Shown in pieces: positions 6,817 to 13,812 of a stretch of DNA of 13,812 nt. Position numbers and translations under genes: made by a program. Each line of letters opens with the position of its first letter. Position 1 is the first letter of the stretch. This DNA is from Stramenopiles sp. TOSAG23-2 (taxonomy: Eukaryota; Sar), in NCBI GenBank assembly GCA_900128395.1, contig LT649783.1:1-13812 (forward strand), in the 5' to 3' direction. Below the pieces are notes generated by a model. It was not told the DNA's origin. It saw only the letters and a list, made by a program, of their open reading frames with translations, and did not search any database.

Positions 6817-8322
6817 ATGCCGTCCAAAAAAAGAACATCATCGAATAGAAAAAAGCGTAGTACTACTATTAAAAAAAAGAATGATAAAAGTAATAACATG
6901 AAACAACGTCCAACAAATAAACCAACTGCATGGATGGATACAACAATACGAAATTGGTTAATAGCATTAAGACCATGGTCATTTCCAGCATCACTTCTAC
7001 CAATTGCATTGGCTGGTACAATATTATATCAAGATAAAACTGTTGAAACATTATATACAGGAAGTTTCATATTATGCTTTTTAATCGTATTATCTTTACA
7101 CGCAGCTGCAAATTTAACAAATACATATTACGATTTTAAGCATGGCGTTGATGTGAAAGAAAGCGCAGATGACCGTGCATTAGTCGATAAAACAATCAGC
7201 CCACAGGCAGTATTTAATACAGCTTTGTGTTGTTTTGCTACTGGTATAGGAGCTGGAGTTGGATTGATACAATATGCAAATTTTAATGCTATTTATATCG
7301 TTGCAATTGCTGCTGTCTTAGCATTTTTTTATACGGCAGATCCATTAAGTTTAAAAGGATTAGGTTTAGGTGATATTATCATTTTTCTATGCTTTGGTCC
7401 TTTGTTGATGGCAGGGGTATCCCTTGCTTGTTGTGGCCATTTGGAAAATATGAATATATTGTATTATTCTGTACCAATTGGCTTATTAACGGTTGATATA
7501 TTACATATCAATAATGAACGGGATGTAAAGGAAGATACAAGAGCTGGATTGAAAACGACGGCAATTTTATTGGGACGAAAATATAGTTACGTAATGCATT
7601 GCTTATTATTATTAATATCGTATGGTATGGTATTATGGAAAGGTTATACGGAGAAAGATTATATGCAATTTATCGTGTTATTAACGGCTCCATGGGCATC
7701 ATATGTTACAAGACGTTTCTCTGCGAATACATTCCATGAATTGCCACAAAGAATTGCGCAACATAATTTAATGTTTGGTACTTTATTAGTATGTGCACTA
7801 AGCGAACGAATGTTTTTCGTACGTGTCATGTTAACATGTTTATATTATTTAGGTGGAGTTAATAATATTATAATGTGGACATATAATATTGAATTAGTAC
7901 ATATGAAGATGACTAACGTATTTCCATTTATACCAAAATGGTTTTCAAATATCATGTTTATATCTGCAATATTTTTACAATTAATACCATCAGTAATATT
8001 CATCCTAGGTTTTGAAACGAAATTAATGGCTACAATATTATTAATATTTATAGTCCCGATAACGTTTATCGTACATGATATGTGGACCATAGAGCATGAT
8101 AATCCAGCACATGATGCAAATATTTTAGAAATTAATGGTGCAAAAACACAAGTAATAAGCAGACACGTACCTATTTTTCCAACTGAATTTGATAATGAAT
8201 TCGTACATTTTTTTAAAAATGTTGGAATGATTGGTGGAATTGCATTATTTTTAACGTTGGAAGGTAATCATTTAACACAAGGTGATTTGTTACCAGATGG
8301 ATGGTGGTTCAAATTGGTTTAA
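6817..8322 (+). CDS. UbiA-family prenyltransferase (UBIAD1/MenA type) fused to a DoxX-like domain
   Basis: This predicted polytopic membrane enzyme of 501 residues transfers a prenyl chain to a naphthoquinone-type ring. Residues 1-35 are very basic (RKKRS, KKKND). The UbiA domain spans about 44-325: first Asp-rich motif NTYYDFKHGVD at 102-112 followed by DDRALVD, the loop GLGLGD at 181-186, and second motif NNERDVKED at 232-240. The NxxxD and DxxxD metal/diphosphate residues are all present, and both motifs are of the UBIAD1/MenA kind rather than COQ2 or haem-O synthase. After ELPQRIAQHNLMFG, where the family normally ends, a second hydrophobic module follows (about 333-482). It has four predicted membrane spans arranged as in DoxX/DoxD proteins: RVMLTCLYYLGGVNN, a loop with IPKW, then two spans with ILGFETK between them, and a last span KNVGMIGGIALFL. 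The C-terminus is short and hydrophilic. There is no break between the two halves and no intron signal at the joint. The product may be a menaquinone- or phylloquinone-like compound; substrate and membrane are inferred. There is no obvious plastid or mitochondrial presequence. Confidence 0.88.
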   Translation: MPSKKRTSSNRKKRSTTIKKKNDKSNNMKQRPTNKPTAWMDTTIRNWLIALRPWSFPASLLPIALAGTILYQDKTVETLYTGSFILCFLIVLSLHAAANLTNTYYDFKHGVDVKESADDRALVDKTISPQAVFNTALCCFATGIGAGVGLIQYANFNAIYIVAIAAVLAFFYTADPLSLKGLGLGDIIIFLCFGPLLMAGVSLACCGHLENMNILYYSVPIGLLTVDILHINNERDVKEDTRAGLKTTAILLGRKYSYVMHCLLLLISYGMVLWKGYTEKDYMQFIVLLTAPWASYVTRRFSANTFHELPQRIAQHNLMFGTLLVCALSERMFFVRVMLTCLYYLGGVNNIIMWTYNIELVHMKMTNVFPFIPKWFSNIMFISAIFLQLIPSVIFILGFETKLMATILLIFIVPITFIVHDMWTIEHDNPAHDANILEINGAKTQVISRHVPIFPTEFDNEFVHFFKNVGMIGGIALFLTLEGNHLTQGDLLPDGWWFKLV

Positions 8323-8528
8323 AAAAAAAAAAAAGGCAAAAATGGTTCTCTCGTAGAAATTGTATATTCTTTAATTAAAATAGATCTATCGATAGAGAGT
8401 TAGTAAAGTAAAAGTGAGGATGATCGTAATTTAAAAATAAAAATACTCGCGTACACTTTTTGTATTATTTTTTATTTTTATACGAACGCGCGTGCTGGCG
8501 TGCGTGCGCCGTCTATTTTTTTTATTTA
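8323..8528. other. Convergent spacer with A-tract and local GC spike
   Basis: The stop of the UbiA-DoxX gene is followed at once by a 14-A run. The convergent methyltransferase gene ends at 8529, so both 3' UTRs share this short interval. A distinctly GC-rich patch at about 8483-8513 (ACGAACGCGCGTGCTGGCG and on, then TGCGTGCGCCGTC) contains GGCG-TGCGTG-CGCC, a possible small hairpin, flanked by T runs. It may mark the 3' end of either transcript; no further feature is seen. Confidence 0.5.
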
Positions 8529-9903
8529 TCAGCTACTATACCTTGCAAATATACTCCCATAACGACAACTTCCATTATCATTACCAATGATTTCAATTAT
8601 ACCTTCATCAATTGCTTGTTCGATAGCACCACTTAAACTTTTTTCATCATCAACATCATCTATTATTAATAACGTATTTGCATGAGCAAATTTTTTACAA
8701 GTATATATATCAGAAAATGCAGTCTGTCATATGTATAAAATATATCAGTACACGTATTTGTTACGCAGAAAAGATAGTGTCAAATATATTCTGTTAGAGA
8801 GTATTTCATCCAAAAAACTAATGAAAAAATATCTTAGCTACTGGTATTATCTATAGAATACTTACATTATAATCATGCCCACCATCAATATGTATGATAT
8901 CAACAAGTATTGGGGCAGCATTTACAATAGTCTGCTTACTATCACCACACATTAATTTCATATTTACATGAGGGAATATACTTTTCACTATATTAAAATT
9001 CTTTTGTACATATGCATGTTGGCATATATCAAATTCAAACACCGTTTCAATTGATGGAATGTTATGAAGAAATAGACTCAAACTATGGCCAGCATTAAAT
9101 CCAATTTCAAGAAATGATTTCGGAGCTTTGAATAGATTTATCATGCTTATAGCAAATATTTCACATTCACGTTTATTTTTACTCTTTGTTTCATCACCTT
9201 GAGAAGCATCTGACCATAAATTGCCTTCAATGTATCCCGATACTTTTCTTGCTTCATTGTCTAAACGTTCCATCGTAACCTTATATTTTTTTTCATTATG
9301 ATTATAATTTGAACGTAATATATTTACACTATGAGCAATACTATTTTCATCATTATTTTTCCCATCATCATATTTTATACATAATCTTTTTAAACGTGTA
9401 CATATACGTTTAAGTAAACGTTCCTCTATTTCTTTCAAAAATGGATATTCTTTTACTAAATTCCTGATAACGTGATGCGGGTTGTCTTTGACTTTTACAA
9501 CAATTTTTATTTCTATACTTTCTGTTTTCTCTTTTTCATGATTAATATTAATAGTTTCATCAAAAATAATATCATGTGGTTGACAAAGGCTATCACCAAT
9601 GCAAACACGGTCTAATAAAGAAAATAATGCATCTTCGTTAATAGCATATCTATTATAAAATTCACGTGTAACTTCAGCAGCATTTTCATTTTTATAAATT
9701 GTTAGGATCGCTTCAATTGGTTTATCTAAATTGAACCACGTAACTTTTTCTTGAAATACAATGGCATTGTTATTAGCATTATTACTATCAACATTGTCTT
9801 TTGCTACTATTTGGGTAACAGTAATTAGAAAAGTGAGTAATTGAAAGAGGCATGTATATATTGTAATTGGATGGTGTAGTGGTGGATGATGGATTATGCT
9901 CAT
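8529..9903 (-). CDS. Secretory-pathway class I SAM methyltransferase-like protein, two exons
   Basis: The coding sequence is join(8529..8723, 8866..9903) on the minus strand: 346 codons, a phase-0 intron, then 64 codons and TGA, for 410 residues. The N-terminus has a hydrophobic stretch (ITIYTCLFQLLTFLITVTQIV, residues 13-33) after a His-rich start, reading as a signal peptide or signal anchor. Residues 63-107 and 130-175 look like two copies of a Cys-containing module. The Rossmann methyltransferase fold begins near 262: FLEIGFNAGHS (SAM loop), FEFDI (acidic residue after strand 2), LMCGDS, then DIIHIDGGHDYN at 335-346. The second exon supplies TAFSDIYTCKKFAHANTLLI and then IDDV. HIDGGHDY followed about 30 residues later by an IDD strand is the Methyltransf_24 pattern, which strongly supports the join. 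Acceptor substrate unknown; location is probably ER/Golgi or secreted. Confidence 0.82.
8724..8865 (-). other. Spliceosomal intron, 142 nt, phase 0
   Basis: On the minus strand the exon ends at AAT (8866), followed by a perfect GTAAGT donor. The intron ends ATATGACAG at 8724, and the next exon starts ACTGCATTT at 8723. A branch-site-like TACTGAT lies roughly 20-30 nt upstream of the acceptor. Reading through without splicing ends four codons past the donor (VSIL then TAG at 8853-8851) and would delete a conserved strand of the methyltransferase fold. Splicing joins two frames that match a single family. Confidence 0.85.
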
Positions 9904-10339
9904 TTTCTGTGTATACTAATATGTGTTTTTTATATGCATGTATATTATTTGGATGGTAGATAGTAAGATGTAAGTGTTTTTATTGTATTTATTCTACAGT
10001 ATTAGTATTTATGAAAGTCTTTCCATCACGCACAGCACTTTTTTACAAAAAAAAACTGCAAAAAATGTAAATGCCACAACAAATAATAAATATACTCAGT
10101 TTCTTTTGGTGATGAAGAAATAGGAGGCAAAAAAAGACAAAATCTACTATACGAACGCGTAGTATAGAGTTTATATTTTTTATACCAAAAATATTATGAT
10201 ATGTGTGTGTAATATATATATTTATATTCGTATATTATATATAATGTTAATATTATATGTGCAGAAATGATAAAACCTCCTTTCAATTTGCCTATAACTT
10301 GCATAAACACTCTAACTCACAGTACATCACGCACCCTTT
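9904..10339. other. Spacer between methyltransferase 5' end and GH10 3' end
   Basis: Both neighbours are on the minus strand, so this holds the methyltransferase promoter and the GH10 3' UTR. It is AT-rich with scattered TA and TG runs. A short inverted repeat CTATAC-GAACGCGTA-GTATAG lies at about 10148-10168. I see no gene, tRNA or larger repeat. Confidence 0.55.
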
Positions 10340-11776
10340 TTATTCAATTTCTTTCCTCTTCTTTAATTTTTGTTGTTGATGATAAGTTTCATATATATTT
10401 TTCTTATTACGAATATATTCATCTTTTCCACGGAAATCTAACCATGGTGAATATATTTCATCATCATCATTGTTTGAGGATGGTTTACCACTATAATTAC
10501 CAACACGGGAATAATAATTATTAACCCATGTTAAATTACCATTGAATGTATCAATTAATGCTTGAACTGCCAATTTTGGTTCATAATTTTCATCAAATAA
10601 CAATGGATGTTGATCACTTCCAAGCCATGTATATCGATCTGTAAACCCCCACATTTCATATGATTCACACATTTCTTCCTCTAAACATGCATTTAACAAT
10701 GCAGCATACACTTCAGCTTGTTTTGTCTCTTCTTCCATACCCCATTCCAAACACGGCAATCCACCCGGGGAGCATGCTACATCTATTTCTGTCATATGCA
10801 CCCAAAGTCCAAGTTCCCCTAAACGTCCCATATTTTTAATGACACCAGCAACAGATGGATAATTAATATCCACATGCAATTGTAAACCGACACCATCAAT
10901 TGGAATATTTCTACCTTTCATTCCATATACTAAATTATATACTAATTGTGATTTTCGAGCACTAAATCCAGTACTTGATGCAATGTTATAATCGTTGTAA
11001 AAAAGTTTTTCATTGCTATTACGTGATAAATTGGCTTGTAAATACGCTTGGTCAACGTAATCTGGTACCATTGGATACCAATCATTATTTTTAAACATAG
11101 TTTCGTTGCTTAAATCTGTTACGGCTTCGTTTACAACATCCCAACAAAACGCTTTGCCGTCATAATGTTTCACTACAGTTTCGATATGTTTTTTCATCAC
11201 TTGCGTCATCTCATCTTTTGAAAAATTACTACTTGTTAGCCATGGTGGATTTAATTTGCCCCACACTAAATTATGACCACGCATCACTTGATTAGCACCT
11301 TGTGCATGTGATAATATGGTATCACAATCCGTAAATTGAAAACTATTTTGTGTATACTCCGTTTCTGTAAATTTACAGCTATTTTCCGCAGTAACTAAAC
11401 TAAACTGTGTACCAATAATCTCTTGATATTTGGGAGAAGCAGTCTTATTACTAAGTACTTGTATGTTTTCACATGAACCAAAATACTTCCCATGATCTTT
11501 TGCTAAGTCACGTAATGTTTTTACATCATTTATCATCTTATTTATTGATGAGGAAGAGGGTATTGCTGAGGATGGCGTTGCTTTTGCTACATTTGTTACA
11601 AATAATAAATAATAACAAGAAAAAAAATAACAACAATAATAAACATAATAATAAAAAATATGTTTACTTTGCAAAGACCATGATGATGTTTTATATATAA
11701 AATTCATATTGTTTGTTAATATTTCTATATGAATTATTTTTGTAAAAAAAATATAATTGTCCATTCTTCTTTCCAT
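10340..11776 (-). CDS. Secreted GH10 endo-1,4-beta-xylanase-like glycoside hydrolase
   Basis: GH10 enzymes cut internal beta-1,4-xylosidic bonds with a retaining mechanism on a TIM barrel. The reading gives 478 residues from 11776. A start at Met24 (11707) gives a more ordinary signal peptide: the hydrophobic Tyr/Phe/Cys-rich core at 41-60 then ends at VAKA, a plausible cleavage site near 66. The catalytic barrel covers about 85-410. Marks include GTQFSLVTAENSCK (the usual NxxK region), RGHNLVWGK (167-174), WDVVNEAV with the acid/base Glu217, LQLHVD at 299-303, HMTEIDV with the nucleophile Glu330, and WGFTDRYTW (376-384). All expected catalytic residues are present. Several N-glycosylation sequons (110, 184, 224, 249, 414, 427) fit passage through the ER. 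The tail after 410 is low complexity, with a DDDE stretch and a basic end. No carbohydrate-binding module is visible. The family call is firm; the substrate could be another beta-1,4-xylan-like wall or matrix glycan. Confidence 0.93.
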   Translation of the reverse strand: MERRMDNYIFFTKIIHIEILTNNMNFIYKTSSWSLQSKHIFYYYVYYCCYFFSCYYLLFVTNVAKATPSSAIPSSSSINKMINDVKTLRDLAKDHGKYFGSCENIQVLSNKTASPKYQEIIGTQFSLVTAENSCKFTETEYTQNSFQFTDCDTILSHAQGANQVMRGHNLVWGKLNPPWLTSSNFSKDEMTQVMKKHIETVVKHYDGKAFCWDVVNEAVTDLSNETMFKNNDWYPMVPDYVDQAYLQANLSRNSNEKLFYNDYNIASSTGFSARKSQLVYNLVYGMKGRNIPIDGVGLQLHVDINYPSVAGVIKNMGRLGELGLWVHMTEIDVACSPGGLPCLEWGMEEETKQAEVYAALLNACLEEEMCESYEMWGFTDRYTWLGSDQHPLLFDENYEPKLAVQALIDTFNGNLTWVNNYYSRVGNYSGKPSSNNDDDEIYSPWLDFRGKDEYIRNKKNIYETYHQQQKLKKRKEIE

Positions 11777-12384
11777 TTTGTATCTCTTTCATTCCATTTT
11801 TTTTAATAAAAATTGTGATGTATTTATTATGGATGATTGCGCGTTTTTTTCTGCTTTTTTTCTTCTGGCACTCTGTGTGTGCCGGATCTATATGGCTTAT
11901 TACATGCTATGCAGTGCTAAACATATTTTCAGCTATATTTTATTTTGGAAGCTTAGTATACAACAATATGTACTTAGAAACATTACATTGACCCGTATTT
12001 TATTATTGTGTTGTCTATCTATATGGCTTATTACATGCTATGCAGTGCTAAACATATTTTCAGCTATATTTTATTTTGGAAGCTTAGTATACAACAATAT
12101 GTACTTAGAAACATTACATTGACCCGTATTTTATTGTGTTGTGTTGTGTATATTTCAGATTGAAGCAGAGAGAGAAAAAACAATTTGCACAAAATTTTCT
12201 TTATAAAAAATAAAATACGGGTTCGTATATTTTATATTTATTATTACACTCGCGTTTAGACACTATAGTGTGTACACGTATTTCATTATACTCCTTCCCT
12301 CCCCCCCTCTTTCCATCTCTCTAAATACAACTTTTAACTAACTTTTTGTAGATTATTTTATTATTGTTGTTGTTGTTACGAATA
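11777..12384. other. Spacer between GH10 5' end and Sec14-GOLD 3' end
   Basis: This interval should hold the GH10 promoter and the 3' UTR of the Sec14-GOLD gene. Nearly half of it is the 131-bp tandem duplication at 11886-12135. Beyond that there are a C-rich run (CTTCCCTCCCCCCCTCT near 12293-12310) and a TTG microsatellite near 12362-12377. A 121-codon plus-strand frame (11757-12122) exists only because the duplication keeps it open; it reads as the same hydrophobic string twice and I do not call it a gene. Confidence 0.6.
11886..12135 (+). repeat. 131-bp tandem duplication in intergenic DNA
   Basis: The unit beginning ATCTATATGGCTTATTACAT at 11886 recurs at 12017, an offset of 131 bp. The copies are identical for about 119 bases, to 12135. 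After that the second copy lacks three bases (ATT) relative to the TTATTATTGTG end of the first, and GTGTT units are expanded. This is the third near-perfect tandem duplication of 110-130 bp in the window and the only one outside a gene or its immediate 3' UTR. Confidence 0.93.
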
Positions 12385-13674
12385 TTATTTATTGTTGACA
12401 AATCCAATTCGATATGTAATATCTTTACTACGAAAAATGGAATGCATATTATCCCATTTAAAAATTAATGTACCAGGTTTTTCACATAAATATTTCCCAT
12501 TTACCTCTTTATCATCTTCATTATCTGCATTTAATGTTGATTTATACAATGTTGTAGATATTTCATCGATATTCTTTTTCCCATCTTCCACTTCTTGTAA
12601 ATCTTCCTTAAATTCTTCAAATGAAACTTCAAAATATATGGTATAATATTTAATAGATGTAAACCATTCAATTTCCTTCCCTGGTGTATTTACATTTAAT
12701 TTTACATAATGAATATCACGTCTACGAACATTTACTTTGGTTGAACCGTGTTCATCTTTTGCAAATAATAGATCGAATGGTGTATCATTTTTCAAGCCAC
12801 CCCAATATGCTGGTATTTGATCAATTTCCATCGATTCCAACAAAACAGGCATGAAATCTGTCCCAACAGCTCTTAATTTCTCTTTTGTTCGTGCTGGAAT
12901 AAATGGTGACATGATTTTCCATGCTGCCATCGCAAGCCATCCATTTCCTAAACTAGTAATTCGTACACAACTTTCTGGATAATGTTGATTCCCTTCAAAT
13001 ACTTGTTCCAAAAATTTATAACATGGACGATCAAATTGAAAATAACCAAATGTATTCACATTGATTATATCATGCCTACCAACACATGCATTTCGTTCTT
13101 TTGACAATCGATATAATTCAAAATTGTACCATTCATCCATAGTATGAATATAATCTAAATACAATTCTTGTAGATTTAAACGTAAAATTTTTTTCATATT
13201 TAAATCACCAATTGATGTTACCGTAACTAGGTTTCCAAACTTATCAAATGAATAGCATTCACGCATACCACGTGCAATTGCATCATGAATCGGTTTATAT
13301 TTTGCATATTTATTTGGATATTCATACTTGTTATCAATAACCATTTGACGGTTCTCATCAATATTATTTTCTATCCTAAATGCAACCATTTTATTATATG
13401 CTTCTACTGCTTCATCGACATTATTAGTATAACCCCTTAAAAAACGTATCATTTTATCATCTGATATATTTTCTTCTTGCAATGATAATGGTGGATTATT
13501 TAATATATCACTACCAATTCGTTCCCGCATCTCGCCAATCTTCTGTATTTCCTCTTCAGTTGCATGCGTTTTAACAAATATATCACTATATGTTGTTTTG
13601 CTTTTCAATCGATCCCATTCTTCCTTTTCCTCCTTTGTTTGTTGTGGACGTGCAGATGATACAAGACTTGCCAT
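12385..13674 (-). CDS. Sec14-like phospholipid-transfer protein (CRAL-TRIO plus GOLD)
   Basis: Proteins of this class exchange phosphatidylinositol or other lipids between membranes and couple lipid metabolism to vesicle trafficking; the GOLD domain is linked to Golgi and membrane-protein contacts. The 429-residue product has a charged N-terminus (EEKEEWDRL) without signal peptide or membrane span. A CRAL-TRIO N-terminal helical region lies at about 68-102 (DDKMIRFLRGYTNNVDEAV). The lipid-binding CRAL-TRIO domain lies at about 125-295, with INVNTFGYFQFD in the position of the core strand and YPESCVRITSLGNGWLAMAAWKIMSPFI followed by LLESMEIDQIPAYWGG as the gate helix and end. A GOLD-like beta domain follows at about 318-426, with a charged Glu/Asp-rich loop near 350-392 and the closing strands TLIFKWDN and ITYRIGF. 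This is the architecture of the plant patellins and animal SEC14L2 group. Start ATG 13674 has A-rich context; no intron is needed. Lipid specificity cannot be read. Confidence 0.93.
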   Translation of the reverse strand: MASLVSSARPQQTKEEKEEWDRLKSKTTYSDIFVKTHATEEEIQKIGEMRERIGSDILNNPPLSLQEENISDDKMIRFLRGYTNNVDEAVEAYNKMVAFRIENNIDENRQMVIDNKYEYPNKYAKYKPIHDAIARGMRECYSFDKFGNLVTVTSIGDLNMKKILRLNLQELYLDYIHTMDEWYNFELYRLSKERNACVGRHDIINVNTFGYFQFDRPCYKFLEQVFEGNQHYPESCVRITSLGNGWLAMAAWKIMSPFIPARTKEKLRAVGTDFMPVLLESMEIDQIPAYWGGLKNDTPFDLLFAKDEHGSTKVNVRRRDIHYVKLNVNTPGKEIEWFTSIKYYTIYFEVSFEEFKEDLQEVEDGKKNIDEISTTLYKSTLNADNEDDKEVNGKYLCEKPGTLIFKWDNMHSIFRSKDITYRIGFVNNK

Positions 13675-13698
13675 TTTTGCTGTTGTTTATTCAAATTA

Positions 13699-13764
13699 CT
13701 ATTTATATATTTATAAATGTATATGAGCGTTCTATTTATATATTTATAAATGTATATGAACGTT
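13699..13764. repeat. 33-bp tandem repeat, two copies, upstream of Sec14-GOLD gene
   Basis: A 33-bp unit starting CTATTTATATATTTATAAAT is repeated at 13699-13731 and 13732-13764. The copies differ by one base (GAGCGTT against GAACGTT). The repeat lies 25-90 nt upstream of the start codon at 13674 and contains TATTTATAAAT, so it probably sits in the leader or core promoter of that minus-strand gene. Copy number could vary between alleles. Confidence 0.9.
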
Positions 13765-13812
13765 CTTTTCCCTGTATACTTATACTGCTACGTATTCATC
13801 AACGAATATCTA

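Noticed and set aside
11757-12122. 121-codon plus-strand frame, hydrophobic, with an internal repeat
   Set aside because: The repeat in the protein is just the 131-bp DNA duplication read in two frames that happen to be open; composition is that of AT-rich spacer.
1-13812. CRISPR array, tRNA, rRNA or bacterial operon
   Set aside because: No regularly spaced repeats, no tRNA-like cloverleaf or rRNA motifs were noticed by eye, and gene structure with an intron and eukaryotic families rules out a bacterial operon.

Overview
The window comes from an AT-rich nuclear genome of a eukaryote with a compact, gene-dense layout. The evidence is a kinesin motor, a Sec14-GOLD protein, a UBIAD1-type prenyltransferase, one clear spliceosomal intron with a GTAAGT donor, long AT-rich intergenic spacers and the standard stop codons. 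I cannot name the organism. A unicellular alga or another protist fits the gene mix and the near absence of introns, but that is inference.

Layout: (1) 1-927 is non-coding, with several short repeats. (2) 928-2023 (+) encodes a gamma-glutamylcyclotransferase-like protein whose reading frame is broken near the N-terminus by a perfect 112-bp tandem duplication. (3) 2024-2710 is the spacer of a convergent pair and holds a second perfect tandem duplication of 121 bp. (4) 2711-5923 (-) encodes a kinesin-14 with a C-terminal motor. (5) 5924-6816 is a spacer between divergent genes. (6) 6817-8322 (+) is a membrane protein joining a UbiA/UBIAD1-type prenyltransferase to a DoxX-like domain. (7) 8529-9903 (-) is a secretory-pathway class I methyltransferase-like gene in two exons; the second exon was found by reading through the splice site. 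(8) 10340-11776 (-) is a secreted GH10 endo-xylanase-like enzyme. (9) 12385-13674 (-) is a CRAL-TRIO plus GOLD lipid-transfer protein.

The genes do not form a pathway or operon. They are unrelated housekeeping and secretory genes in convergent, divergent and tandem arrangements. The two most notable observations are the UbiA-DoxX fusion, which joins a quinone-type prenyltransferase to a family known elsewhere from quinone-linked membrane proteins, and repeated fresh tandem duplications (112, 121, 131 and 33 bp, plus an older diverged pair). One duplication falls inside a coding exon and offers a candidate for intron birth by duplication. These near-identical repeats could also be assembly artefacts, which is the first thing to rule out.
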